From Acanthochlamys bracteata (Eukaryota; Streptophyta; Magnoliopsida; Pandanales; Velloziaceae), in contig CM034127.1 in the NCBI GenBank assembly GCA_019914995.1, positions 12,028,001 to 12,092,000 of the forward strand: a stretch of 64,000 nt of DNA, written 5' to 3'. Every line of letters starts with the position of its first letter. The stretch's first letter is position 1. Of this stretch, positions 24,457 through 37,226 are shown one piece after another. Under the pieces are notes generated by a model. The model saw nothing but the letters and a program-made list of their open reading frames with translations, had not been told where the DNA came from and ran no database searches. The position numbers and the translations under genes are program-made.

Positions 24457-25138
24457 TTTAGCGGAAACCGTAATTCTTCTATTACTATCCTAATCGAGAT
24501 CACCAAGCATCAGGGAAGAAGAAAACAAGCAACAGAAAACAAATTTCGCAGAGATTCAAATTTGTAGAAAAACGAAAAAATTAAGCTGGAAAATTTTCTC
24601 TTTTCTATTTCTTCTTTGTCTTATACTACTACTAGTTTCTTCCGTTCTTCGAAAGCTGTTTGGTTTGTTTTGTTTTCTTCCTTCTTCGCTCTCAATTCTT
24701 CTCTATAAAGTATAAACTGCTGTTGCTACTTTTCTGTTCTATCGCTTTATAATTATTACAACTCTTATTCTCTTTTTTTTCCTTTTTTTCTCCAAAACTT
24801 TGTTTTTATGGACATTTAAAAAGTGACCAGGTTTTGGGACCAGCATGGCGAGCGATAGTGGGCCCGCATCGTCGGCGTGTGAGTACCGGTGGTGAAGAAC
24901 AATCAGAGTCCGCTTTTGTTAGTGGACCCCACCGCACGCGTTCATACGCTGATTTGAAACAGATGGAGAACTCCTGGAAAAGAATTTACATAAAGAAGGC
25001 AGTGGGATCCACATGTTCGAAGCTCACGTGATATAATTGGTTACACATGGTATTTGGTGTTTGACTTATGTTACCAGTGATCTGGATGGTGGGTCAAACC
25101 CTGTACGTGGTACGTCTCAGTTGGAACTGAAGCTCGGA
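24457..25138 (-). promoter_or_regulatory. 5' UTR and promoter region of the RPK2-like gene
   Basis: Immediately upstream (to the right) of the start codon lies a purine-rich leader on the coding strand to about 24,800, typical of a plant 5' UTR. Further upstream is an ACGTGA-type G-box-like site near 25,025 and several GTCAA/TTGAC W-box cores near 25,060-25,120. Their function is inferred only. Confidence 0.35.
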
Positions 25139-25139
25139 A

Positions 25140-25378
25140 CGTTTGATGAAATAAAATTTTTTTGAAATAAAAATTATTTTTATTTTTTTTAAAATAATTA
25201 TATTTTTTATTTTAAAAAAATAATAAAAATATATAATAAAATTATTTTATTTTGTAAAATTTTTTATATTTTTTAAAATTTTAAATAAATTTTTTATATA
25301 TTTATAAAATATGTATTTAAAAATATAAAATTAAAAATTAAAAAAAAAGTTAAAAAACAGTTGAACCAAATACCCTCT
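25140..25378. mobile_element. MITE-like AT-rich element, family A (reverse)
   Basis: Begins 'tgatgaaataaaattttttt' and ends 'acagttgaaccaaataccctc'; read in reverse, the end gives GAGGGTATTTGGTTCAAC, matching the GGGTGTTTGGTTCAGC left end of the 25749 copy. Interior A/T only. Confidence 0.5.
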
Positions 25379-25566
25379 CGGTCAGTCAACGAAATAGCAA
25401 GGACCCAGTATACTCAGTGGGATCTACTTGTGATGATGTGGCGTGTAATGGTTGCCTAGACTTGGTGTTTGATGTATGATTTTTTCAAACAAGCTTAGAC
25501 TTGTGACACAATATAAACATTGCGTTTACTGTAGCTCACCATCAAAAATAAATACCGGTAACGATG

Positions 25567-25584
25567 ATTATTATTATTATTATA
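25567..25584. repeat. (ATT)n microsatellite
   Basis: Short run of ATT units between two AT-rich elements. Confidence 0.7.
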
Positions 25585-25748
25585 ATTATAGTTAAGTTGT
25601 GAGTGAAAACTACTGTAGATACGATTAATTTAGTTTGATGGAATATTTATGAAGATGCGTGCCAAAAGCAATTCTACAGCACCTTCATGTCGCATGAGTT
25701 CAATTAACATTGTTAACCAATTCAAGCATTGAGTTTTATCGCTTACGG

Positions 25749-25998
25749 GGGTGTTTGGTTCAGCTTTTCTTAAAATACTTTTTTTTAATTTTTAATTTTT
25801 AATTTTTAAATATATATTTTATAATATATAAAAAATTTATTTAAAAATTTAAAAATATAAAAAAATTTTACAGAATAAAATTTTTTTATTATATATTTTT
25901 TATTTTTTTAAAAATAAAAAATATATAATTTATTTTTTAAAAAAAATAAAAATAATTTTTATTTAAAAAAAATTATTTCATAAGCACTATCAACCACC
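25749..25998. mobile_element. MITE-like AT-rich element, family A (best-preserved)
   Basis: Left end GGGTGTTTGGTTCAGCTTTT; right end in reverse GGGTGGTTGATAGTGCTTAT, clearly related inverted termini. Interior consists of alternating long A and T runs able to form a long hairpin. Target duplication not clear. Confidence 0.55.
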
Positions 25999-26089
25999 CA
26001 ATATTTTTCATTCAACCATGAACAACCAACACAAACAAGGATAAGCTTTCCTTTAGTTCGCTGTTTATCAAAATGGTTAGCTGAGAAGG

Positions 26090-26320
26090 AGGCGTTTGGA
26101 TTGCTCATTTTTTATTTTTTAATTTATATTGTTTATATATATTTATAAATATTTGAAAAAATTTATTTAAAAATTTTTAAAATGTAAAAAAATTTTACAT
26201 ATTAAAATTTTTTATTATATATTTTTATTATTTTTTTAAAATAAAAAATTAAATTTATTTTAAAAAAATAAAAATATTTTCTATTTTAAAAAAAAATTTT
26301 ATTTTATAAGCACCGGCTCT
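26090..26320. mobile_element. MITE-like AT-rich element, family A
   Basis: Left 'gcgtttggattgctcatttttt', right 'aaattttattttataagcaccgg'. It lies about 90 bases from the previous copy in the same orientation, so the two may have arisen by nested or tandem insertion. Confidence 0.5.
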
Positions 26321-29017
26321 TGATCTTGGTAGGCTTGTAAGCAAGAAATAAACACTCGCCACCCACATTTCAACCTACTGCTAGCGACTAACAGGAATCA
26401 AAGATGAGAACAATGCCATAAGAACCAAAACACTTGGATAGGCTCCACTGTGAAAGAAATTGATGAAAAACAGGTGGTGATAGGATTTTGCAATCAGCTA
26501 CAATAAATCCGTTACTCAAGAAAAAAAGATTATAATCTTTTTATGGAAAACACTATCTAGGTCAAGAATAAGAACCATTTAGAATGACGGAATTTGTCTG
26601 TAGTCATTTGCAATATAGCATTCTTAAGAAGCTACCTTCTCAGATTTCAACAATAATAAATCAAACAAGAAAATTAGCATTTGAATATATGAATGTATTC
26701 CAGTTTTTGTCAAAAGTTTCTCATCCACAGCATTACAGGCTTGATGTAGATCGAAGGTTTGAGTATACCTGTTCCTAGTCTGAGCATGCAACAGACTTTA
26801 GCAGTAATTACTAGTAAAGCAACAAAAGTTCTACGTTTTTACCTGGATTAACAAATGAATATAAATCTTACAGAAGCAGCTCTCAACTACCACCAAATTC
26901 AACCCTCATTTAACTTAAGAAAATGGCATGGAATATGCGATGCACTTATAGAGATGTAATAATAACATTCAAAAATATTTTACCTGCATACTAGATGAAA
27001 TGCCATGCGAGTCCTCTTGTATGAAATTTAGATAATAACATTTATATTGTCCTGAACTGAAGTAAACATTGCAAGTACTGAACTGCATAACTGATGTCAA
27101 CAGTGATCGAAGCAGATTCTAGCCTAAAGAAGCTAAAATAATATGAGAATATGATAACCCAAAAACAATTTTCCATTATGCTAATATACCTATCCTTTAA
27201 GAACACCTATGATGAATGACCAAATCACAGTACACATCAGCTAAGGTTACGCAGTGGATTAACACATCAGAAATCAAACATACATATGTAAGCCAGCCAG
27301 ATGCTAAAGTAGAAACTACATATTACAATATAAGATCTACACATCCCGAAAGAGAGCAATAAAAATTTGACAGGAAAAAGGAGACGGAGGACATATCAAT
27401 GCCTATTCCTGAAGCCAATATCCAACCCAAACAGCAACACAGTAGTAACAGTACATTGTGAAAGTTATGTGGGGAAAACTATTGACAATGAAATCTGTTT
27501 ACCTATGAAACTGTGATCTTAGAAATTTCTTCCAAGAGGTATCTATATTCAGCTTGTGGTCTATAGGTGCTTGTGCCCTCACAGTAATCCTTTGCCATTT
27601 CTCATTCATCTACTCATGTTGTGCAACACTGACTCTGAACAAATGTCGAACCCAAGTTGCCTGCTTCAACTTCAGTTGGTACTTCTCATCTCCGCCCCGA
27701 ATGAGAATATTCACAAGAAATTTATCAACCAAATTCCAGGATTTTGTTAAGAACTCTAATTGGACAAGTATTGTGCCTCCAAATTAGATTAGATTCGGAT
27801 TGGTATCGTCTAGTATTTGCTGAGCCCGAATAAAAAATAGACTAGCTTAGTGGGTTAGGGCCGAATTAGTAGTATAGGGGTATGGAATGATGCCCAAATA
27901 AAAAATAGATTAGCTAATTTAAAAATGGACCAGTAACTCGCTTTGGATTGGGCCAAGTGAATTCTGGTTTAATAGGCTTAACAGCTCAAACTCTTTAATA
28001 TTTTCACATTAGCTGAGTGCTAGAATAAATATGTTTAAGTAGGGAATGTTAATTCTTAAAAAGTTGGTCAATTTTTTCTAGTGTGTACGCCAGAAAGAAT
28101 ATTTACAGGGCAAAGCAAGAAGTCAAGAATGGTATACCTCTTGTTTTATCCTATCAAGTTCATCAGCACTACATCCAATTTATGTTTTCAGCATGTTAAT
28201 TGAACACACTGAGACAAGCTTCCCCCGAGGAATCAGATGCTTTAACTACCATTATATACTTGCACAAAGAGATTATTGCATCAGTCTCAGGCTCGGCATG
28301 CTTATGTATGCACACAGGAGGTATAGGCATGTAACCTCAAGGAGCATTCATCATCATTCTTTTGACAACCTTCACACCAGTTCCCAGATCCAATTAACGG
28401 CAATCTATTACTTTCTTATTGCAAGACTTGCAGGCTCTATACCACATTGTCTGGTCTGGTTTGATGAAACTTATATAGATTGTGTTGCTGAAGAAGACAG
28501 GCTGCAATGTACAAACATAAATATTAGTATATAGAAAATTTACATTGACTAAAAGTCAGACTGAAACCAAGTGAAGAAAGAATTAAAAAACTTTATCAGC
28601 AATTGCAAACGTCCCCTTACTCCTACGCGCCTTGAATTTCTCGTGCTGAATACTGGTTGCTATCTGTTTCTTTCCTTTCTGAATTCAAGGTTCATTCTGT
28701 TGTTTTATAATCTCCTGAAACTGGAGGACTGAGTTCTTGAATCCAACAGGTACATATGAACTCTTTAGTAATGCCTCGCGCAAGTACTTTGCACTCGCTA
28801 AAACTCCAGACTGTTAAACCAAAAGGCGAACAACTCGTGACACCGAAAATGATTTATCAGTAGTGAGATGATTGGTAAGCATCTACGATTAACCATTAAA
28901 CTAGGAGCTCTTTTTCCATAAGGGAATAGAGAATGCTTCAGCAACTCTTCTTCACTGCCTTGCGACGTTGCAATGTAAAAAAATCAATTTCTGTTGATCA
29001 ACGACGGTGATTAAGGA
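26321..29017. other. Intergenic, no gene supported
   Basis: About 2.7 kb with moderate base composition. On the - strand near 27,480-27,590 a short stretch reads YRPQAEYRYLLEEISKIT before a stop, which has a coding look, but it is isolated, has no start context, and I cannot name it. Two similar sequences 'cc(g/a)aataaaaaatagattagct' near 27,825 and 27,895 hint at an old repeat. Nothing else recognised. Confidence 0.4.
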
Positions 29018-29255
29018 ATTGTTTACCAACAATCTAAACTCAATTTTTTTTTCAAGTTCATCTTTTAACTTTCAACTCATTTTTAAACTAAAATATACAT
29101 AAAATTAGATTAAGTTTTTGTTGCTAAAATTCACTTTTAAAATTCAAATTTTAAAACAAAAATGTTTATTGAAAATTTACTTTTAATATAAAATAAACAT
29201 AAAAATTTATCTTTATCAAACTCAATTTTAACTCTAAATTTTTTTGGCAAAACAC
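29018..29255. mobile_element. MITE-like AT-rich element, family B
   Basis: Begins 'attgtttaccaacaatctaaactcaatttttt' and ends 'aaactcaattttaactctaaattttttt'. The AAACTCA sub-terminal motif is shared with the 9530 and 13788 copies. About 300 bases upstream of the glycine-rich RNA-binding gene's leader. Confidence 0.4.
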
Positions 29256-29551
29256 TATAAAAAAATGGAAGTAATAATAACAAAATGGCATTCTCGTACA
29301 TAAACTGATCTTCTGGGGACTTTTCTATAAATATCTTGTCGGCTTGTTCTTCCGGTAACTATGTCGGCCGCTTAACATTTTCGTAATTCAAAATATCTTC
29401 TCATCTATTCTCATAAACGATCCGGAACTTTGATCTAACGGTTCAAACACATTTTATCTAACCCAACGGCTAGGATCACTTCATCAGATTAAATAAAAAC
29501 CTAGTCGATTACGCAAAACCTCTCGCACACTCTCTTACCTGTATCAGCGTG

Positions 29552-29559
29552 TAGGGTTT
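29552..29559 (-). promoter_or_regulatory. Telo-box (AAACCCTA) in leader of RNA-binding gene
   Basis: TAGGGTTT on the + strand, i.e. the AAACCCTA telo-box, in the presumed first non-coding exon. The motif is common near the start of plant genes for translation and RNA-binding proteins. Confidence 0.35.
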
Positions 29560-30559
29560 TGCCCCGAGAGAAGAAAGAGGTGACAATCTGGTTTGTATCA
29601 ATTCGTGATCGACTTCGTAATCGATTTAGTGACGTTTTTTATTGATTTTCTTGTTACTAATCGTTAAATCGACTGATTTGCTTGTTACTAATCTTTAAAT
29701 CGGCTGATTTGGTTATCTAGCCCATCATAGTTGATTGAATGGAAATCTCATAGTTTCTTAGATGATGATTTTGATCATTGGATCTATTGACTTTCGATTA
29801 CTTTACGCTTTTGATAGATCTTTTTGTTGAGGAGCTCGCCGAGGATATTCAGTGTCTAATATTGCATGTTTCGATTTTAGGAATAGGTTAAGATTCTAGT
29901 TTAGTTTCAATCAATCCAATTTTCTATTAGTTAAAAACTGCTGTAGTTTTTATCAAAATAATTTGTCGTGGTTCCTACCATTATTTAAGGATGGATTTGT
30001 TTCTAAGAGTTGTGTGCATGCATGAGATGTTTAACATCTTGAAACTATCTTTGTATTGCTAATGTATAGTAAACATAGTCTCAGATCAGATATTTGATCT
30101 TTGTGCTGACATCTAAAATGACACGAACAATGAACTTATAGTAGTTTATAAACCACCGAGCTAGTGTTGGAAAATGACCTTTGTTACTTCGCATTTAGGT
30201 GAATTTAGTTGTTGACACATTCTGATGGCTGAAACATCTCATTATTTTGTTACCACATGAATGTGATTTATCTAAATTAAGATTGGTTTTTCAGATGTTA
30301 TGTGAATTAGGTTTCACTATTAAAACTGTCAAATGGTGGTTTTGGAAATTGAGTCAACTCTTGTGTATGATTTCCCAATGAAATGCTACACATCTGCATT
30401 AATTTGTTATTTAGTCAACTGCTGTACCTAACCTTTTGATTGTATGTGGTGCAATAGCCGTTTTTCATTTAGCTGAAAGGGCTTAAGTTCAATTCCTGAT
30501 TTGATTGAATTTATTTAATGTCTCATTGTGTTTTATGTGTTTTTTCAGGTTTGAAGAAG

Positions 30560-32086
30560 ATGGCTTTTGCTAATAAGATTGGGAATCTTCTCAAGCAATC
30601 TATCAGTAGTAATCCTTCAGTGTACCAAGCATTGCGATGCATGTCCTCTAAACTATTTGTCGGAGGTTCTGTAATAAACTTTGATATTGCTTTGGAAATT
30701 CTCTCATCATCAGAATTATTGATTAATGTTTGTGTTAATTTTCAATTCCTCTTGTCCAGGTATCTCGTATACCACCGACGATCAAAGTTTAAGAGAAGCA
30801 TTCTCTAACTATGGAGAAGTTATTGAGGGTATGTAGTTTTATTGAAATTTGATAAATCTTCAAGTTACCTATCAAAATTACTTTATCTTTAATTTGCAGC
30901 TAGAATTATCATGGACAGAGAGACTGGAAGATCTAGGGGGTTTGGCTTTATAACTTACGCATCCAGTGAAGAGGCTTCAGCTGCAATAAGTGCCATGGAT
31001 GGGAAGGTAAGAAGTCTTCTTTCTCATATAGTCTGTGATTGATTTCTCCATGCTCATGTTCGTGATTTGATACTGGGATATAGAAAGTGCTAGTGAATTG
31101 TGAAAAACTTTTGATGACTTTGTTCATCAGTATTGAATGAATAATTCTAGAGACTGATCTTCTGGTGAGGACTGTTTCATTATTGCAATTTGTATTTAGG
31201 TAGCAGTATTCCCTATTGGTAAGTAGTTTCAATGCTGAATGCATGTCATGGAATTATCAACATTCAAACTTCACTTGGATTTTGTAAGTCGATTTACAGG
31301 CCAAATGTCTACTTCATTGCACCATCTACCTTCTTTCGGTTCTTAAAAGTGTTAAAAGTGTCTTTCAGGAATTTGCATCCAATTAATGTATCTAAACAAG
31401 CCGTTAGCAACATGCAGATGCATATGATACAGCAGAATTTTCTGCTGTACTCTTTTAAGGAAGCTACTGAATTTTGGGTCCCCTTAGGTTATTTTTGTTT
31501 TGTTATTCATCTACCGTAATTGAATGTTACTTTCTTGTTTAAGTTTGAATTGTAATCAGAACTTATGTAGTAGTTTACTTATCAGGACCTTCATGGGCGG
31601 TATATAAGGGTCAACTATGCTGCCGATCGGACTGGTGGTGGTGGATTTCGTGGTGGGTATGGCGGCGGTGGCTATGGTGGTGGCAGCGGTGGCTATGGTG
31701 GCGGTGATAGCAGTGGTTATGGTGGAAGTGGAGCTGCTGGAGGCGGATATGGTGCTACTGGGGGTGGATATGGTGGCAGCAGTGGCTACAGTGGCAACAT
31801 GGGCAGCTACAGTGGTGGCTACAGTGGTGGTGGTTTTGGTGCAGGTGGTGTGGAGAACTACAATGCAGGTGCTGGGAACTTCAATGCTAGCAGTGGTGGT
31901 GGTGGCAGCTTTGCTAGCAGTTCTGGTGATAATTATACTACTACTGGTGATGGTGGCTTTAATTTCAACAGAAATGCTGGAAACAAAGAAGGTGAATTTG
32001 ACCAAGGCAATCAGAATGAGCTATTGGAAGATGATTTCAACAATGATGATGGTGAGCCTGATGGCTACGCCAACAAACGAGGCTAA
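30560..32086 (+). CDS. Organelle-type glycine-rich RNA-binding protein (RRM + Gly-rich tail)
   Basis: Single-RRM RNA-binding protein, probably imported into mitochondria and involved in RNA editing or processing. Four coding exons, 30560-30665, 30760-30828, 30900-31006 and 31586-32086, join to 260 residues; a 5'-UTR intron is likely (about 29580-30548). Seen: an N-terminal basic/hydroxylated leader [14 protein letters not shown]...ALRCMSS, typical of a mitochondrial presequence; RRM about 31-107 with RNP2 KLFVGGISY and RNP1 RGFGFITY (residues 71-78); NLHG-like [12 protein letters not shown]; then a Gly/Ser/Tyr-rich tail of GGYGG repeats to about residue 185; and an acidic C-terminus ([17 protein letters not shown]). 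The order and leader match Arabidopsis GR-RBP5/ORRM4 more than the nuclear GRP7/8 group, which lack a presequence. Import and exact orthology are inferred. Confidence 0.9.
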
Positions 32087-33124
32087 AGAGTAACTGATGG
32101 TCACTTTTAAATCTTTAGCTGCAATGTTGTTCTTGATGATAGTCTTGAGATTCTCTCATGTGGACATGATTGCATGACTCCAATCGACAATTTAGCTTCT
32201 GTAGAGTATAATCAATATTTTTCTGTGGAGTGTAATCTACATTATTCAGACCCAACTATGATATTACTAAGTCTGTTTAAGGTTTGAACAGTTAATTGCT
32301 GATAACATGTTCTGCTCTATTATCTGAAGGCAGATGTATCGATGTTCTCAAAGTCAGATGTATCGATGCTCTCCTTAATCTTCGTCTATTATTATTCTCG
32401 CATCCTGTTCCGTTGATTTTAGTATTAGATTTGCTCTCTTGGTTATGGTTTGGAGAAAAGGTGAACTGGAATTGCTCTCTTCGTATGGTGGTTTTACAGA
32501 TTCATAAAAGTTTTGGCAAAGTAGCGTAGTAGCTCGCGTATGATGTCGCAGATTGCTTTGGTGGAATGAGAATGCCTTTGATCTCTGTTCATGTCTGTTG
32601 TATTTATATGTTAATGCTGATATTTGCATTGTAAGAAGTGTCTAGGCAAGATTTGCCAAGTTGGAATCATATTGAAGTAGGGAACACGACAATAGCAGCA
32701 TGTAACGGGCCATAGGATTTGACCCAAAGTCCAACAAAATGCACCCATAAAGGCCGAAGAATGCTTATATCATAAAGAGAGAATTCTCTATACTAACTAG
32801 ATATTTTGTGAAGGAGATACTTGTATTAGATATGTTGAGAGAATATTTAGAAAAAAATATTTTCTACCGTCCGATCAAAAAAATCACTATCATCTATTAA
32901 GAATGTGGGATGCTATAAATTGGGCATTCTAGTAATCTTATGCTCTTAAAGCATTTCTTTCTTTTATCTACTTTTTCATTTTCTTGGTATCTTTTCGGAA
33001 TTCTTGAAGCTCACTTGGCATCTTAACATAAAAATGTGTTTAAGTGCCGGACAGGTACTGTCGAAAACTATAGTCCCATGACAAGCAGCTAATTTGTAAA
33101 TGCTTCAGGAATAAAGTCAACTAT
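32087..33124. other. 3' UTR and intergenic DNA
   Basis: 3' UTR of the RNA-binding gene to perhaps 32,640, including a short imperfect direct repeat 'agatgtatcgatg(t/c)tctc' near 32,333 and 32,355. The remainder shows no gene. Confidence 0.45.
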
Positions 33125-36100
33125 TCATATAATGCCAATAATCTCTTTTGAGGATTTACAATTAGGAAATCGTTCTCTAGTTCTCTTTACAATTTGTTGA
33201 ATCAAGACTTTCTCGTTAATATCTACATCACTAGGACAAGGACTGTTAATTCTTACCACTTGCTTATAGTATCCTGCTGAGTCATTTTCGGACTCAAGGT
33301 CAATCAAATTGTATCCTGTTCTTTCTTCAGATGTATAATCTATATTCATGTTGATCTTCTCTACAATATTAATGGAAGGTGATGCCAACTCTTCCGCTGT
33401 TTCACCCATCTTTATGAATTCTGCAAAAGCTTCATCACAGGCATCTAATACATGGCCTGACAGGTTTAGGTATAATGGTTGTGCTACACTTATGGTTTTC
33501 ATTTTTGGGAGTCTCTGTCCATGATCCAGAATCACTTCCAGAAAAGTTCTTGTATGATTGTGAAGCTGCTGCTGGCTGTTGTAAAAGGCTATCTCGAGAT
33601 CCTTAACTCGCTCCTCTGCCTGTGACTGTATCCCTTGGCGGTGAAATCATGAGCTCTTGTGGTGAGATTGCATTGTTTCATGTTCTCAGTCCTGGCTGTT
33701 TAGGCCCTGCTACTATCTTCATCATCAGAATGGGCTTGGTCCTCTTAATATAAAAGCCTATCTTCGCTGAGTTCTCCATGAACAAGTTTGGCAACAAGAT
33801 CAAAGATCTATCTGCACCCAAAATGTTAAAAGTTTAGAACATAAGGATATTGCAACTTTATAAAGCATGACAGTTACCATGAGATGCACGCCAAAATTGT
33901 ACCTCTTGCAGGGAAAGAATTAGCTACTTCTCGTGTAACACTACTCACTGCATGTTGTTAGACAAGGACTCTGGCCTTTGACTCCAGACATTAGAGAAGT
34001 ACATGAACTACTGTTATTCAGTCATGATTTTAAAGAACTTAAGTTAGTGCGTAAGTACAGCAAAAAGTTAAGTATGATGCACAAATACCTAGAAAGTCCC
34101 AGAAGTAAAATTCTTTACCTTTTTACATATACGCTATTAGTTTAGAGATTTCACCACAACAAAAAAAGCGGTAGAAGCTGAGAGCTAAACTACATCAATG
34201 ATCTATATATATTAGCATATGTTCCTAAAAAAATTCAACATACTTCTTCCTGAATCTAGAAGTGGAATTGGTTTATTTCTGAATATTAGCTCTTTTTGTG
34301 TTGCTTCAATTTGCTGCCTAGCTACTAAGACTTGATTAACTATGGATTGAGACATACCTCACAGGTAAAAGTTTTTCCTTCTTCCTGTTATAATATCTCG
34401 GAGATCAGCTTCTATGTAACCTAGGGGATCTGGGTTCTCTTCACAGGGTTCTTGGCTGATTGCATGAGATGGTGCATTTCATGTTGAGCTTCTTTGCTTG
34501 ATTAAGGTTCTGTGACTCTCATGTGAATGAATATGATAGTCAGTGTCCACTAGCTAAGCTAAAGATTCATTAGCTACTCCCTTCACTACTACATACACTT
34601 TCATGTCCAATTCTTCTTGTAGATCTGGAACCAAATTATTTGGTTTGCCTAATGTGTCATTCAACTTCTCCACTTCTCTTCTGTTGGAGAACATGGTCTA
34701 TATTACACCAGGAGTGACACCAAGAAGGAAAGGAGAACTCATTCCAAGTACATCTGCAATGAAATTTTGTTCACAATGGAGTTCTACTTCTTGAGAACTC
34801 GTTCCAAGTACATCTGCGATGAAATTTTATTCACAATGGAGTAGTTTCTTCACTTCTTATATTAAACTTAAGAAACTACAACATATTACCACATACCAAC
34901 AAATGAGCATACTCTATTTCGACTGCCATAGTAACAGAGGGATCATTTAATGATTTCTAACAGATCCCTTTTAAATTTTGCAACTTTTGTTTCAACAAAA
35001 AATCCATTCTTTGTGCATGCCAACAAAGGAGACTGTACTTTTTAAACTAACAGTAAACAGTAACATAGAAACTGATCACGTGATCTCTATCACAAGCTTG
35101 ACGTACTACAGATTAATAGTCAGGAAGCGAAGTAGTTCCAGATACAGTAGAAACATTAAGTATGAGACATGATTATATAAACAAAAGAGAGATGCAACAT
35201 CCCAGGCTCCCAGCAGAATAACTGAACTCAGCACACGAAGTTTTTGATAAATTTTGCAGATCTTGACATTCCATTTGCTCAGTCCATGACAATTAGACTA
35301 AGAGAAACATAAGAAATTAAGGATTTGTTAAAAAGGAGTTTAGCCAAAAGGTTGTCAACTGAAAACACAAACTTACTTCCAATTTTAACTTCATAGAAAC
35401 GTTATATTAGGAGTTAACTCATATCTGGAGTAATCAAGCACAAACACTGATTGTTGCCTACCTTGTGCCTAAGCATATCTGTGACATTTTTGAGAAACTG
35501 ATGCCCTAAATCTTTTGAGTCGCCATTTTCACTCTTTCCATTGACCTTCCTTGAACAGGAAGTGGAGGAATTGCAGTTTGCTCCAAATTGATATCCCCAC
35601 TTTCTTCGTGGAAGTTGTGCCTCACAGGTCCATCTGAGCTATCATTCACCAATTTGCTGATTATTCTGTCCCCGTCGGTTGGTACCCAAGGATTTAGATG
35701 AATTAAATATTTTGCTGAATCTGGTGTTTAATCGAACGGAATGGAAAATGAATTCATCACTCAAGTAGAATAAATGCATAGTTGATTGTTTTGTGTATTC
35801 TGTTCCCGTCGGTTATCAACAATGGCCTCAAAGCAGGTGCAGCAGTAGATGGTATGGCACTGTAGACATACTCTTTTGTTTCAAAATCGGGAAGTAGCTG
35901 AGAAGGAATGAGAGAGCTCTCAAGCGAAGTAAATAAGAGCTTAGGATGATAACCTTGAGACTGCTTCCTTGAAATTGGGAAACCACTTGCTTCTTGATTT
36001 CGGATAAATTTCAAATACATTTGAGTTTAGTCTACTACAATGACTATAAGAACCAGCAATCGATTTTGTGGCCGCATTGTGTTCTCGGAACTTGTTTCCT

Positions 36101-36242
36101 GAAAATCCATGGTTCCTAGCTCAACGATGCACTCTTTACCCTCAACAAACTCCTCAGAATCCATCGAAGCTTCCTTACGCTTTCCGGTGCTCAAAACCAT
36201 CTCATCGGGAGAAGCATCATGCTTGGTGACCTCGAAGAACAA
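33125..36242 (-). pseudogene. POLAR-like protein gene, disrupted
   Basis: Plant-specific family related to POLAR, a polarity protein of the stomatal lineage that has a coiled-coil region. Pieces appear in the family's order on the - strand: 36242-36027 (acidic N-terminal part), 36020-35757 (LLFTSLESSLIPSQLL...ALRPLLITDGNRI), 35690-35461 (DGDRIISKL..., KVNGKSENGDSKDLG), 34800-34590 (FLLGVTPGVI, then NRREVEKLN...NLVPDLQEELDMK) and 33650-33125 (QSQAEERVKDLEIAFYNSQQQL, then QPLYLNLSGHVLDACDEAF). Defects: an in-frame TAG right after LLGVTPGVI (about 34,700), a one-base shift before HRQGIQSQAEERV (about 33,620), and changes of frame near 35,560. The TDGxRI segment also occurs twice (near 35,810 and 35,670), and a 60-bp tandem repeat sits at 34,733-34,852. 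Family recognition is from memory of conserved phrases; I cannot rule out unusual splicing. Confidence 0.65.
34733..34852. repeat. Imperfect 60-bp tandem repeat within the POLAR-like locus
   Basis: The unit starting 'gagaactc(a/g)ttccaagtac' occurs at 34733 and 34793 with a few differences (aat/gat, ttg/tta). It overlaps the upstream end of the coiled-coil-encoding segment. Confidence 0.8.
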
Positions 36243-37226
36243 TCTGCAGAAGAACCAATTTCATGTGCTACTAATCCTCTTATAAACCCGTCAATCGCGC
36301 ATCCATCTTTCATCAACTGAATTCTCCAGTAAGGGAACTAATTATGGGAACTCTTCTGCTTTTGGGACAACATTATAAGAAATAAAGGTTTAAGCAGATT
36401 TCAACACTTATTAAACAGGTACAACACCAATCACTTCTGATGCAAAATACGTACGAATCAAAGGGAACAAATATCAATATATCAAAATAGCAGCTAACTA
36501 GAATAAAAAAACTCCACTTCTCTTCTTCTAAAGACGTTCGTTCATGATTCCAACACTCGAGAATGTTTCTGGAACTTATCAAGAAATCCCAAATTTGCAA
36601 AGTTTTCGAAATCAATGAAGGAGACTCGTGAAAAATAAAGAGGGAAAGTAAAAACGAGAGAAAAATCTAGAAACTAAGAATGCAGTATTGCAGTCCATTA
36701 AAATGCTGAAATCCTTTTACTCTATCATTCATTCGTTGTAACTAACTAACTAACCAGGCATAACAAGGTATATGAAGTTAAAAATAGCAAGGCATGAATG
36801 ACCAGTATGAAAAAATACTGTTATTGACACAAGTTAATTAACTAGGGCTCTCCAAAATTAGTATGCTCCTTCATCGATTCCAATGGATAACCTTTTGAAA
36901 ATTTGGGGCTTTCTCCCAAAATCATTCAATATAAACTGTCTACTACAGTTCTACTAACAAAACATGATGCTATATACATTGACCTTCTAACAAAGTTCAG
37001 GAAAAACAAAAAGGTATACGGCCGCAGGCAGGTAACTTGTCCAGGATGATAACCGGAAATGATACATTTGACAGGCACATGTTCAACTCACTAAGCACTG
37101 CAGCTACGAGAAGGTGCACGCCAGCAGCAGCTGCAGATGAATTAAGCTGATACATTGGAACAACAACAAGCACCGGTACTCAGTCCGTTTAACACAGTTG
37201 AGAAAAGTTTTTACACTGAATCAATC
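36243..37226. other. Spacer between POLAR-like locus and RIK
   Basis: About 1 kb. The left part is probably upstream leader of the POLAR-like locus, the right part (to 37,226) 3' UTR of RIK. No further gene seen. Confidence 0.4.

Noticed and set aside
29552..29559. Telomere-like motif
   Set aside because: As a telomeric repeat it is rejected: a single AAACCCTA unit in a leader is the common telo-box, not interstitial telomere.
30476..30505. Sequence resembling a tRNA T-loop (agttcaattcct)
   Set aside because: No acceptor stem or anticodon arm can be built around it.
31556..32005. Thr/Ala-rich leftward ORF and Val/Met-rich rightward ORF over the Gly-rich exon
   Set aside because: Both are alternative-frame readings of GGN-repeat codons; the Gly-rich frame is continuous with the RRM.
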